This document shows positions 1 through 10,552 of a DNA stretch of 64,000 nucleotides, piece after piece. The notes under the pieces were generated by a model, which was not told where the DNA came from, searched no databases, and was given only the letters and a program-made list of their open reading frames with translations. Source of the DNA: Paguma larvata (taxonomy: Eukaryota > Chordata > Mammalia > Carnivora > Viverridae); the NCBI GenBank assembly GCA_030068075.1, contig CM057825.1, forward strand, positions 77,701,123 through 77,765,122, given 5' to 3'. The translations under genes and the position numbers were made by a program. The stretch's first letter is position 1, and each line of letters starts with the position of its first letter.

Positions 1-44
1 CTCAGAGTTAACCCTATGTCCAGGGAACAAACTGAAGCTAATTG

Positions 45-117
45 TTCCACCAGGGGTTTGAATCCATGACCTTGACCTCATTATATCAAACTCTAACCAA
101 CTGAGCTAACTAATAAG
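45..117 (-). pseudogene. Decayed tRNA-Ile-like sequence (tRNA pseudogene or old tRNA-derived SINE)
   Basis: On the minus strand positions 110-91 read GTTAGCTCAGTTGGTTAGAG, which is the D arm/A box of tRNA-Ile. After an A/T-rich anticodon-like stretch comes AAGGTC and a B-box-like GGATTCAAACCCC (rc of about 53-66). The anticodon arm is about two bases short and the T stem pairs poorly, so this is not a functional tRNA. There is no CT stretch or AATAAA tail, so it is not one of the tRNA-Lys SINEs seen elsewhere here. It could be a lone pseudogene or the head of an ancient tRNA-derived SINE whose body runs to position 1. Confidence 0.55.
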
Positions 118-369
118 GAAGAAACCTATGAGAGAATCCTGATGTCAAGTCTAAAGCATTACATGTTATCATGTCATCCCAGCATCACTGCTTCAATTGT
201 CACCTTTAACTAAAGGAATTTTGGAAACTGTCTTTTTAGGAGAAATTTTTGATATGCCTTACAAAGTTAGAAAATTCTTCAGGCTTCGACAGTGTGGATT
301 TGGTGCTGTGATGAACTCATAGGCAATGATATAGTCTCTAGACTTGACGAGATAACGATTGGAATTTTC

Positions 370-402
370 TTTTTAAAAATTTTTTAGTGTTTATTTATAT
401 TC

Positions 403-440
<38 letters not shown>

Positions 441-610
441 CAGAGCATAAACGGGGGAGGGTCATAGAAAGAGGGAGACAGAGAATCCAAAGCAGGCTCC
501 AGGCTCTGAGCTGTCAACACAGAGCCTGATATGGGGCTTGCAGCCATGGACTGGGGGATCATGACCTGGGCTAGTCAGACATTTAACCCACTGAGCCACC
601 CAGGTGCCCT
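370..610 (-). mobile_element. CAN SINE, felid type (SINEC_Fc-like)
   Basis: Reverse-strand SINE: the T-rich end and a (GA)n run at about 403-435 (complement of the CT stretch) lie on the left, and the tRNA-Lys-like head GGGCACCTGGGTGGCTCAGT lies on the right. Imperfect 15-bp target duplications flank it at 355-369 and 611-625 (13 of 15 match). Many substitutions against the cleanest copy in the window suggest an older insertion. Confidence 0.95.
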
Positions 611-749
611 ACGACTGGTATTTTCAAAACAGAAGGAAAGACTTCTTTTCTATTATATGTGTCGCAGTGAGAAAATGCCACAAGATACTAGAAGTATTGC
701 AATCATCATTCACTTCTAGAGGGAAAGTGAAAATTGATTTGACTTCCTA

Positions 750-965
750 TTGACTCATAATCCTGGGCATGTTGGAAATGTGTCATTCATTCACTCTTTT
801 AATCAAAAATATTTACTGAGCTGCTTCTTGGTGGCAAGAATTGTCATAGGTGGTGGAAATGCAGAGATGACCAAGATGGACAAAGCTTGGTTCCCACGGA
901 GCCTACATAATGACAAGAACACAGTCAATAAACAAGTAAGCAAATACATGAGCAAGAATTGATCA
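750..965. repeat. Ancient LINE-tail remnant (L2/L1M age)
   Basis: Shows the widespread mammalian pattern ATTCATTCA...AAATATTTACTGAGC, then a decayed 'ggcactgttctaggtgctgg' block, GTTCCCACGGAGCC and ACAGTCAATAAACAAGTAAG. The pattern is shared by old LINE 3' ends. The exact family, and therefore the orientation, cannot be settled by eye. Confidence 0.55.
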
Positions 966-1187
966 TTACCTGCTGATAGTACCCGATCAACTTTTCATAT
1001 TGAGGTTTTCTCAAACTTCAAAAATATGTTCTCCTAGAGGCACAAATTGTTGAAAATTATAGATAAGGTGTTATGTATGTGGTCTGTTGAATGGAATGAG
1101 CTGAAAGCTGTCTGCAATACCACAATTGAAATATGAAGCCTTTTTACAGTTTCCGTTAAACACTTTGGCTTTCTAATCACACACACT

Positions 1188-1365
1188 TAGTTCAAATTCT
1201 ACATCCTTCACTTGTTAGTGTTATGAACTCATGAAAGTTTTCTAATCTTTCTGAATGTCAGCTTGCTGGTTTGTAACGATGATACACGTTTGCTGTATTA
1301 AATATACAATATAAGTAAAACGCATGGCACTTAGCAGGTACTCAAGAAATAGTCTCCTTTACAGT
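1188..1365 (-). repeat. MIR SINE remnant
   Basis: Reverse-strand MIR core: TTCAAATTCTAC, AAGTTTTCTAATCTTTCTGA, then TTTGTAACGATGATAC and the typical end GGCACTTAGCAGGTACTCAA. It is heavily diverged, as expected for a repeat older than placental divergence. Confidence 0.6.
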
Positions 1366-2269
1366 GAAAAAGAAAGATACACTGTTCTGTCTTACAATAA
1401 CCAGGTGTAACTTATTTTGACCATGAGGTATAAAAAAATTTAGAAAGTCAGCAAAGAATTTGAGCTATGTTACTGTGCAGAATGATTTTATTAAGATACA
1501 TAGAACTCCCTCAAGAGCATTGTTGGCCTTAACTCTAAAGACAGTTCGATTATGACCCTGCTTTCTAAGATAAAATGAACATTTGCTAAATCATATTTAA
1601 CTTTTCACTAGTGATTTACAACAGTCTTTATCTGAAGATATTTTTCTTCCAACTTTTCCAGAGTTGAGGAACAGAGCAGACAATAGGTTGAGGGACGAAC
1701 TGCATGTTTAACTTAAAACTTTCATCTCTGTGCTCTGATCTAAGCATTCCTTCTTCAGGTAGAGGTTTGGTATTTGAAAAGCAAAAGAATCAAGTTTCTT
1801 AGCACTCTGTGGCCTGAAACATTTATCAAAATAAACCCCAGGAGCTGGGCCCTACACTGGCCTTTGGAGGTTAGAAGAATGTTGTGCATGTGGCTGGGGG
1901 TGTGAGAGAGGGGAGATGATTGCCCCTGAGGGACTTGCTTTCTGGAGGCTTCTGTGCTCCAGTCAGGCTGTCTCTCTATTAGTAACAAAGACTTGCCTTC
2001 CTCAGCCCTAGGCATCTGGCTTCATTCCCAGATGCTTCTCTGAGGCCAGGGTAAAAGACACAGGAAATATCGGAGTGTTTTAGAGTCAATAGTACTTGGT
2101 GTAGTAATGATGATAGTAGTAAAAATTAGATTTGTTATTGTATTTATAAATATTAAATATTTAATATCGATATATTTATACATATAAATAGTATTATAAA
2201 TGATAATTGTATGAAATAAAATAATTTATATGATAAAAAACATTGTTACAGAAATAATAATAATTTGGC
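1366..2269. other. No gene seen; AT-rich patch
   Basis: No recognisable gene or dated repeat. Positions about 2125-2265 are almost pure A/T with ATAAATATTAAATATTTAAT-type words, a low-complexity stretch. Short open frames here have no coding character. Confidence 0.5.
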
Positions 2270-2440
2270 ATGCTTACTAAGAACTCCACGCACATCAGCT
2301 CTTTGAAACCACAGCCCAGGTATTTTGATTCAGGTGCTGTTATTTCCCTGTTTTACAGAAGGGGAAACCAATATGCAGTTTAGCGAAGTAACTTCTTCCA
2401 AACCTAGCGGGGAAATGAAGATAGGAACCGAGGCCGTAAA
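2270..2440 (+). repeat. MIR SINE remnant
   Basis: Sense MIR: TCAGCTCTTTGAAACCACAG, then GTTATTTCCCTGTTTTACAG, AAGGGGAAACCAAT and AAGTAACTTCTTCCAAACCT, matching the MIR core (cattttacagatgaggaaac...taacttgcccaagg) with heavy divergence. Confidence 0.7.
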
Positions 2441-3587
2441 CTTCTGAAGTTTAAGTTCTCTCTCATGCACACTGACAAATCTACATTCAGCTTCATTTTC
2501 TATTGCTGATCCAGTGACTTGAAGTATCAGCAACATATGAGATGTAAAAATACCAGCAACATAATCAATCGTGATCAATGAGGCTAAAACAGCAGTGTGC
2601 GCCTTCCCAGGAGAAATACAGAGAACGCACGTCTCCTCTCCATCCTAGCTAATGTTGCGCGCTTGGGATGGTGCTCTAATTTAATTAGCAAATACACTGA
2701 ATCAGTTGAGTAAAAAGGAGGAAGTGTTTGTGATTTGGAGAGAGAATTTAGATCTTTGGTTTGTAAAATTCTAAAGAGCTATGTTTTCTTTTCCTTTCTT
2801 GATGTCGATTTGTATTTTAGTCCTTGTTGTTTTTCCATTTTCAAGTAAATGACCCCATGACAATTTTCCTTTTGTGTTTGTGGACCTAAAGCCCAGATGG
2901 TTTCAGACATAACCTTCCCACCCTTTGGATGTTGTTTTAGCCAATCACGGAGCTCAATTCCAAAGAAGTCTTTCAGGCTCATTTGCTAGCAGACCCTTAG
3001 GTGAGAGTTTCAATCTTCTGCATTTTGTTTACAAAAGTTAGTTTCATACAAAATAATGTCTTGTGTTCCAGAAAAACTAAGATAGGGGCACTGTTCACTT
3101 TGAAGGAGGCATATTAGACTGACATTTTCTCCTGAGATCGCATGCGGTGGAAGAATTGTCAAAAGCTAACATTGGAGGTCAGCAGCATGGCAGCCTCTTT
3201 CAAAGATGTCACCTGAAGCACCAAAGATTTAGTCCGGTTTTTGAGAAAGCAGGACCACGAGGTGCTTTGACCACAAGGATAAACACCCCTTTTTTGGGTT
3301 AATGTTGTTTCTGGTGGTTTTAATAATATGTCCATATTTGTTATGAATCAGAAATTCTGACTGGGAATCCAAAGTCCAGACTGACTTACTAGCTTAGTAT
3401 TTTAGAGTACTCAAGTTAATTCAGAGCTTTCTCGCCGGCCCCATTCACCAGTACATCTGTAAATTTGTTTTAATGTGATGGTAGTCTTGGAAAGGAGACT
3501 AAAGGATGGTGGAAACAACGAAAAGGAGAAATCAGTTTGAGTCCCACCTTCTTGCCTCAATTTTTAGCTCAAAGAGCCAAAATAATT
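2441..3587. other. Unassigned sequence, no gene seen
   Basis: No repeat family or coding frame recognised. A TTTAATTAGCAAATAC word near 2680 is homeodomain-site-like, but nothing else supports a regulatory call. Confidence 0.4.
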
Positions 3588-3745
3588 CACTTATTCACGT
3601 AGCAGATATTGTGAGCACTGACTGTGGTCTGAGCACTTAGCAGCAGATGCCACCGTAAGTGATGTGGTTCTGCCCACGTAGCTTAACATCTAGTGGTGGA
3701 GCTATGCCAACAATTATAATAAAGTGTGGTTGATGGCACAATGGG
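3588..3745. repeat. Ancient LINE-tail remnant (L2/L1M age)
   Basis: Same pattern as at 750-965: TTATTCACGTAGCAGATATT, GAGCACTGACTGTGGTCTGA, then GTAGCTTAACATCTAGTGG. Family not resolved. Confidence 0.5.
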
Positions 3746-3763
3746 GATGTAGCCTTTCTTTTT

Positions 3764-4005
3764 ATTTCTTTTAATGTTTGTTTATTTTCGAGAGAGAGAG
3801 AGAGACAGAGAGATAGAGAGAGAGAGACAGAAAGCGAACACAAGCGGGCAAGAGGCAGAGAGAGGGGGAGACACAGAATCTGAAGCAGGCTCCAGGCTCT
3901 GAGCTGTCAACACAGAGCCCGACGCGGGGCTTGAACTCACAAATGGTGAGATCATGACCTGAGCTGAAGTTGGTTGCTTAAGCAACTGAGCCACCCAGGT
4001 GCCCC
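3764..4005 (-). mobile_element. CAN SINE, felid type
   Basis: Reverse-strand copy: left T-rich end with a GA run, GAGCTGTCAACACAGAGCCC in the middle, and the head GAGCCACCCAGGTGCCCC (rc of the A-box region) at the right. Target duplications are degraded (GTAGCCTTTCTT near 3749 against GTAAGGCTTTCTT near 4006). Confidence 0.95.
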
Positions 4006-5077
4006 GTAAGGCTTTCTTCTAATACATGAAGGATTGAGTTTGGTCGCAGGATTCAATTTATTATTTATGTTTTCAAAGGGAAGAGTTAAAAATAATGGTT
4101 AGAGATATAAAATTCTGTCTTCAGCTAGGTTAGAGTAGTTTCAGTGCAACTGTGCCCTCTGCAAAGTAGCAAACTTCTTGTCACCAGTAGTAATCAAATA
4201 GAGGCCTGTCATTCAAGAGATTTCTGCTTGGAAGAGCTGCTAGAACTGATACTTGTGAAGCTTCCAACCTGGAAATGGTGCAGTTTTGCGAATTTAGTGT
4301 TTTCTTTGAGTAGTGCCTGGTGTCTTGAGAAGACCATGACATAAAGCCCACACATGTTTACTGGCAGCATTTAAGCAAGATATAAGGGTGATAAAACAGG
4401 TGCGAAGGCCTCTGGCTTTTACACTTAGTACGTCCTTTACCTAACTTTACCTCAGTTATGGAGTCCAGCGGTTGCTTACCGTAATTGAAATTCCCCTGGA
4501 GGAAATAAACAAGGACTTTCCCAGTACAGTACAGAGCAGGTAATATGTTTTATTTTGAAATATTAGTGTTTTAAAATGTGCTGTAATTTTCAGTTTTCAC
4601 TAGCATTATTTCTTTAAATGATTACTTTTCCTTTGTTATTTTACAAGTAGAACCTGAAATGTCACAGTCTTTCCCAGTCGCAAAATCTCACCTCCTCTGA
4701 GATTGAATGAAGTTAAAAAAAAAAGCAAAACCCAGATGTGTTTATTAACATAGATTTATTAATATATGCATATATGAAATCGATGTACATATCTAAATAT
4801 GCCTGCAACAGATAGAGAAGTAGTCTTTGATGTTACTTCAATTAATCACCGTGAGTTCTTTATATTAAAATGTTTTTCCTATTGACAAAGAACCTTGGCT
4901 TTTAATCAGAGTTTCAATCCCACAGAGCAGCTAATGTAATCTGACATACATTCTGGAAAACCAAGGTTCTGAGCTTGAATCCTGAACTTTTCCTGTATTC
5001 ATTATTTTTGTTATTATTACTTTCTTAATAGTAGAGTGTTCTCTGGTTATTTTTTCTAATAACTCTTCTCTGTCTTC
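4006..5077. other. Unassigned sequence, no gene seen
   Basis: No repeat family or exon recognised. It includes a small AT-rich patch near 4740-4800. Open frames are short and lack coding character. Confidence 0.4.
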
Positions 5078-5087
5078 CTGCCTTTTT

Positions 5088-5261
5088 TTTCAATGTTTGT
5101 TTATTTTTGACAGACAGAACATGAGCGGTGGAGGGACAGAGAGAGAAGGAGACACAGAATCTGAAGCAGGCACCAGGCTCTCAGCTGTCAGCACAGAGCC
5201 CGAAGCAGGGCTCGAGCTCACGAAGTCGAACACTTAACCGACTGAGCCACCCAGGAACCCC
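5088..5261 (-). mobile_element. CAN SINE, internally deleted
   Basis: Reverse-strand SINE only ~174 bp long. The segment between the B box and the A box (normally GTGAGATCATGACCTGAGCC in this orientation) is missing, so the text goes from GAGCTCACGAAGTCG directly to AACACTTAACCGACTGAGCC. Flanking 10-bp repeats CCTGCCTTTT (5078-5087) and CCTGCATTTT (5262-5271) look like target duplications. Confidence 0.92.
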
Positions 5262-5340
5262 CCTGCATTTTTATTAGTAGATTTTAACTATTGGTAATGG
5301 CAGAAGTAGTTAATCCTAACTGACACTCATTGAGCTGTTT

Positions 5341-5556
5341 TTTTTAAATTTATTTTTAATGTTTATTTATTTTGGAAGGAGAGACAGAGTATGAGCTGGG
5401 GAGGGGTAGAGAGGAAGGGAGACACAGAACCCGAAGCAGGCTCCAGGCTCTGAGCTCATAGCTCAGAGCCTGATGTGGGGCTTGAATTCACAAACCATGA
5501 GATCATGACCTGAGCCAAAGTCTGATGCTTAAATGACTGAGCCACGCAGGCACCAC
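5341..5556 (-). mobile_element. CAN SINE, felid type
   Basis: Reverse-strand SINE with TTTTTAAATTTATTTTTAAT on the left, CCAGGCTCTGAGCTCATAGC in the middle and CTGAGCCACGCAGGCACCAC at the right. It lies 251 bp from an opposite-strand copy at 5808. Confidence 0.94.
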
Positions 5557-5807
5557 TAAGCTGGTCTTATATGCCAAGTATTATCTTAGTCACAGTAATG
5601 TACAGTTGGGAGAAACCTAGATATTCTTCAGTAGCAGAGAGGATTGCTGTGAGAGCCAACCACCTCAAGCAATCCATAAGGAAAGAAGCTGTTTATCTAT
5701 GCCCTAACAGTTAGTCATGGTAACAAAAGAAAGAATTTTCCCAAGAGAATTGCATCAGAAAATGTAAAGGGGACTCTTCCTTATGCAGTATTAAGAACTT
5801 CCCATTT

Positions 5808-6024
5808 GGGCACCTAGGTGGCTCTGTTGGTTAAATGTTGGACTTTGGCCCCGGTCATGATCTCACGGTTTGTGGGTTTGAGCCCTGTGTCAGGCTCCAT
5901 GCTGACAGCTCAGAGCCTGGAACCTGCTTTGGATTCTGTGTCTCCCTCTCTCTCTGCCCCTCCACCGCTCACACTCTGTCTTTCTCTCTCTCATAAATAA
6001 ACAAACATTAAAACAATTTAAAAA
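5808..6024 (+). mobile_element. CAN SINE, felid type
   Basis: Sense copy beginning GGGCACCTAGGTGGCTCTGT and ending AAATAAACAAACATTAAAAC plus A-rich tail. Target duplications AAGAACTTCCCATTT (5793-5807) and AAGAACTTCCTATTT (6025-6039) match at 14 of 15 positions. Confidence 0.96.
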
Positions 6025-6519
6025 AAGAACTTCCTATTTAATGAGCAACTATTACATCCTTTTACATATTTGAACTTTATTTATTTTCTACATATGGTTC
6101 TGCTTGGGGGAGTTAGCCTTTGCTGCAGTTGCAGGAACACTGGCCCTCATTAGACAAGTCAGGCTGGGAAGATTGAGGGGAGTTGATTTTCAGCCCCAAG
6201 GAAAAATGCAAATGTTCAAACGGAATGTTTGGCAGCACTAACTAAACCCTAAACCCTCGTTAACTTTAAGAACTTTTAGTGAATCATTCACTGTTAATTT
6301 CTGAATCATTTGCAGAAGAATCTTTTGGAAGAAATAGATAGCATGAATGGCAGTTTCATCCTTCCTGATGTTAATAGTACTCCCTCAGAAATAACTTTAT
6401 ATCCCACTGCACCCCGGGGATCAGAACAGCGTCCCCTTTCTCATATTTGTGCACACACTTAGAAATAGTAAGTTTGCCAAAAGGAAATTTGCTCGGGGGT
6501 TCCCTGGCCTCATCAAAAA

Positions 6520-6640
6520 CCTTTTCAGTCAACAAATATTTGTGGACTATTGTTCTAGGCTTTACGAGGAAGGCAGAATTTGTGTCTTTAAGAAACTTAA
6601 CAATGTATTTGGGTAGGGAAATTCAAATTAAAAATAGTTT
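6520..6640. repeat. Ancient LINE-tail remnant (L2/L1M age)
   Basis: GTCAACAAATATTTGTGGAC, TTGTTCTAGGCTTTACGAGG and TCTTTAAGAAACTTAACAAT follow the same old repeat as at 750-965. Boundaries and family are uncertain. Confidence 0.5.
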
Positions 6641-6744
6641 TGTATCACCAATGAATGTGGTCAGACTTAGGAGGAATTCCCTAGCTCTTGTGGATGCATG
6701 TAAACGCATTATCAGTGTTGTTCCACAGATGCCATTTTAATCAT

Positions 6745-6840
6745 TTCCTAATTAGTCCATGAATTCCTTAAGGACAGGAACAGTGTTTTGTAAGTCTTTG
6801 TGTCCTCTGCAGCTTTTAGTACACATTTGTTAAGATCTTG
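6745..6840 (+). repeat. L2-like LINE 3' end
   Basis: GTCCATGAATTCCTTAAGGA, CAGGAACAGTGTTTTGTAAG and CTTTTAGTACACATTTGTTA match the order of the L2 3' end (tccttgagggcaggga...cctagcacagt...aataaatgtttgttga) with strong divergence. Confidence 0.5.
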
Positions 6841-7678
6841 GAGAAATTACTTTCTTTTCTTTGTGAATTGTTTTCTCCTATTGTCCAATGTCTCAGAAAT
6901 TTTCTAGGGAAACATCTGGGTTTTCCCATGTCCTTCAATAGGTGAGATAGCAATTTTTTTTTTTTACCATAAATGGATGATATGGCGTTATTGATTCAGA
7001 GACTCTTAGGAAGGAAATTAGCATGATATAGCTATTAATTCACCCCTTGTCCCTAAGCAGAAGTGTGTCATGTTCCCACCTGTCACCTACTCTAAAGGCT
7101 GGCGATATTTTAGTCATGTCTTCAATAAAGAGCTGCATATAAGGGTGGTCCCAGACTGTATTATTCACTGTTGGGAGAACTGAAGCAAGAACTCTATTTG
7201 TCAGGGCTACGCCAAAAATAACCAAACCATTTAAGACTGGATCAGCATGAGTGAAACACCCAGCAAAGCAGTTTAAGTCCACAGGCTTCAGTGTTTCAGA
7301 GTGTTAGCAAACGGTAAGTGCTTCCAGCATAACAAGTTGGAGCGAGGCTCTGAAGAGATAGGCAGGCTTAGAAATAAGCTGCAAACAGCTTACGACCAGG
7401 GACCGAGTGTCTTACTTGCAAATGATTACATTGCCCCGAAGTCCTCCCACCCCTCTTTTTATCCTTTTCATGGCTGTTCAGAAATGAATGCCAGGAAGCT
7501 TTTCAGTGCCATTACCACCAAGCTAATGTTTTTCTGTTGTGGAATTCAGGAAATCAGAGGCTCAGAATTAATTTTTAAAAATAAAAAGACTTTTATTATA
7601 GATTAGGCAAACTTGTCTCTGTGTAGCTCTTGGGTACAGTGACAAAATAGTATTTCAGTCAATAGGTATTTTTTCCTT
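6841..7678. other. Unassigned sequence, no gene seen
   Basis: No repeat family recognised. Open frames of 80 to 101 codons occur on both strands at 7040-7282 and 7301-7606 but have no recognisable domain and are probably chance openings. Confidence 0.4.
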
Positions 7679-7695
7679 TTAAAATTTAACATATG

Positions 7696-7903
7696 AGGGG
7701 TTCCCAGGTGGCTCAGTCGGTTGAGCATCCGACTTTGGCTCAGGTCATGATCTTGCAGTTTGTGAGTTCGAGTCTTGCGTTTGGCTCTGTGCTGATAGCC
7801 TGGAGCCTGTTTCAGATTCTGTGTCTCCCTCTCTCTCTGTCCCTCCCCCACTCGTGCTGTCTCTCTCTCTCTCTCTCTCAAAAATAAATAAACATTAAAA
7901 AAA
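7696..7903 (+). mobile_element. CAN SINE, first of a same-site pair
   Basis: Sense SINE (GGGGTTCCCAGGTGGCTCAG ... (CT)n ... AAAAATAAATAAACATTAAA). Its left target sequence is TTAAAATTTAACATATG (7679-7695). The right copy begins TTAAAATTT at 7904-7912 and is then interrupted by the next SINE, with the full 17-bp word reappearing at 8123-8139. Confidence 0.96.
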
Positions 7904-7912
7904 TTAAAATTT

Positions 7913-8122
7913 GGGGTGCCTGGGTGGCTCAGTTGGTTAAGCGGCCGACTTCGGCTCAGGTCATGATCTCATGGTCTGTGAGTTCGGGTCCTGTGTCGGG
8001 CTCTGTGCTGACGGCTTAGAACCTGGAGCCTGCTTCCGATTCTGTGTCTCCCTCTCTCTCTGCCTTCCCCTGCTCACACTCTGTCTCTATGTCTTTCAAA
8101 AATAAATAAATGTTAAAAAAAA
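7913..8122 (+). mobile_element. CAN SINE, second of a same-site pair
   Basis: Sense SINE starting GGGGTGCCTGGGTGGCTCAG, inserted into the right-hand target copy of the preceding SINE. The A-rich word ending AAATTAAAATTT precedes it and follows it. It is closer to the cleanest copy than its neighbour, consistent with it being the later insertion. Confidence 0.96.
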
Positions 8123-8139
8123 TTAAAATTTAACATATG

Positions 8140-9369
8140 CTGTGGCTTAATAAGATTTTTTCCAGGAGAAATCAGAAAATAAATTGTCCAGAGGAGTCCT
8201 CTTAGTTCTATTATAAATTTTTGACTGTATATGGTCAATATTAATAGGACGGGGATTGGGGACCATGTGGAAGAAATCTATGCCATCAACATTTCTTGAA
8301 ATGCTGTGACTGTTAAAGTTACAGGTAATGAATCAATCATAGGCATATAAGCTGTTACTCAGGTGGTAGATTCATATTTTGGATTTATGGGTAATATTTT
8401 ATCCCCCTTCTATATAGAAGGATATTGTAGCTGTTTAAACAGAAAAACAAAAACAAACTTTAAAGTCATATGATATCTACTGTTTTCGTATCAACTGGGC
8501 AAAATAAAGAAATGTAGTTTGAGCAATATTATGCCTCAGAATAACCCCGTAAATATTGCTATAAAATTCTGCTGTCTGGAAGCCATATCAATGGACCATG
8601 AAGAAGACTTCCAGTCAGTGAACAATGACAGGGCTCAGGAGAATGAGATAGTCTTTCATCCTGCCCCTGACAGGGGCCCAAGTTCTTAGACTCAGCAAAA
8701 GAGCAGTTTGTTCCCAAATGTGCCGTGATGGAGTGAGAGGTGATGCTGAGGGTCACCTCTTTTAGAGCTCTGTTTAGGGGCTTCTGATTCTAGCTGCCTC
8801 TTCCCGGCCTACTCTGTCCGATATCAACTATAAAAGATGGGCAAAAGTCTAGGCAAACAAACAAAACCAAAAATCTTCATGGAGCCATTGAAAAATAACT
8901 AGACAGCCAGGACTTGAAGGGCTAAGACCTCAAAGAGAAAGAAAATATATTGAGGTGAGTTTTATATTCATTGCTGCTTTTACCCCTCAGGACACACGGG
9001 CTGAAAAGAAAGCAGCATCTTTTGAGTTCTGGCAGCTTCACTGCGTGTATGAGAAAAATTTGGAATTTAAAGCTACTAAGACAACTAGGACTTGAAAGAT
9101 CTTTGTACTGAGAAGAGAAATCTGCAGAGGATCGCATGCAGCATTCTTTGCGCAGTTTTCCTTTGAGTCATTTGGTGTGTGTACAGGAAGAGACACATAG
9201 AAACTCAGCAGAATGCAGTTGTGAAGAGGCTACAAAGCTAAACTGTACATATTTTGGCAAATTGATGGTACTGAGAAAAAACTGGAATTCAGGTTTGCCA
9301 AAGAGGGTCCCTCATAAATACATCCGGCTTTCATTTGAGATTCCTGAAGGGCCATCCCCTAGGAAAAAA
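8140..9369. other. Unassigned sequence, no gene seen
   Basis: About 1.2 kb with no recognised repeat or exon. Open frames on both strands (for example 8559-8756 and 9136-9426) have no recognisable motif. Confidence 0.4.
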
Positions 9370-9377
9370 AACAAAGA

Positions 9378-9578
9378 ATGGAAAAAGAAGAAATATCTTC
9401 TAATTCATTTTATGAGGTCAGTGTAACCTTGAAATTAAGACCTAGTAAGGAAATTACAAAAGGAAAAATTTTAGAACCAATTTCTTATATAAGTATAGAT
9501 TTAAAAATCTTAAATAGAGTATTAGCAAATCAAACACATCATGACCAAGATGAGTTTATTCTAGAAATACATAGTTGA
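9378..9578 (+). pseudogene. L1 ORF2 fragment, reverse-transcriptase region
   Basis: A 66-codon open piece inside the decayed L1. It carries recognisable ORF2 blocks (SFYEVSVTL, then ILNRVLANQ and HHDQDEF) in the right order, with the intervening [12 protein letters not shown] block eroded. The frame closes before the FADD motif. It is a relic and makes no functional protein. Confidence 0.8.
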
Positions 9579-10306
9579 TTTAATATTAAAAATTCAAACA
9601 TCATTAATATACCAGAGTAAGAATTTGAGAAAACCACATGGTCATCTCAGTAGATTCGGAAACAGCATTTGATAAAATTCAATACCATTCGTGCTAAAAT
9701 CTCCTAGGATCTAGAAATAGAACTGTTCTTAACTATTAATGGATTTCTCTAAAAAACTTATAGCAGATAATAGGGAGATGGTAAATGCCTTCTTTCCCAA
9801 GGTCAAGAATAACACAAGGGTGTTCAATATCACCACTTTAATTCAATATTGTACAGGAAGGCGTAGCCAGTATGACAGACAAATAAAAAAATGAAACTCA
9901 TATGAATTTGAAAATCTAAAAATTTCATTATTTGGAGATGTGATTATGTTTATAGAAAATCCAAAATAATCTATAAACAAAATACATAGGCTTGATAAAT
10001 GAATTAGCAAGGTAACTAAATACAGGGTAACTGTAAAAAAACCTTTTTTTATATGGTAGCAATAAATATACAGGTAATTCATTTAAAAAATGGTACTCTT
10101 TACAATGACATAAAAACATTAAACACCTAGAAATAAATCAATCAAACAGAAAACTACAAGTTATTACTGAGGTAAATAAAAGAACTAAGTAAAAGAAAGG
10201 ATATACCATTTCCAAGGATTAGAAAATACAATGCAAAGATGTCTGTTTTCCCCAACCTGATTTATAGATTTAATGCAATCTCAGTCAAAATTGCCCTAGC
10301 ACTTCT

Positions 10307-10464
10307 GGGTGCCTAGATATCTCAGTTGGTTAAGTGTCCAACTCTTGATTTCAGCCCAGGTTATGATCTCATGGTTTATGAATTTGAGCCCTGCATTGGG
10401 CTCTACATTGAATGGGGGCCTTCTTGGAATTCTCTCTCTCTCACTGTCTCTCTGCCCCTGCCCT

Positions 10465-10500
<36 letters not shown>

Positions 10501-10552
10501 TCTCTCCCTCTCTCCCTCTCTCAAAAATAAATAAGCTTAAAGAAATTCCACC
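10307..10552 (+). mobile_element. CAN SINE inserted in the old L1
   Basis: Sense SINE with the head GGGTGCCTAGATATCTCAGT and an expanded (CT)n stretch at about 10,431-10,521, ending AAAAATAAATAAGC. The short target word AGCACTTCT occurs at 10298-10306 and 10553-10561. Nesting shows that the host L1 is older. Confidence 0.95.

Noticed and set aside
45..117. Functional tRNA-Ile gene
   Set aside because: The anticodon arm is short, the T stem does not pair and the acceptor ends are not complementary.
7603..8100. Regularly repeated similar short blocks that could suggest a CRISPR or satellite array
   Set aside because: They are independent SINE insertions with their own tails and target duplications, not an array.
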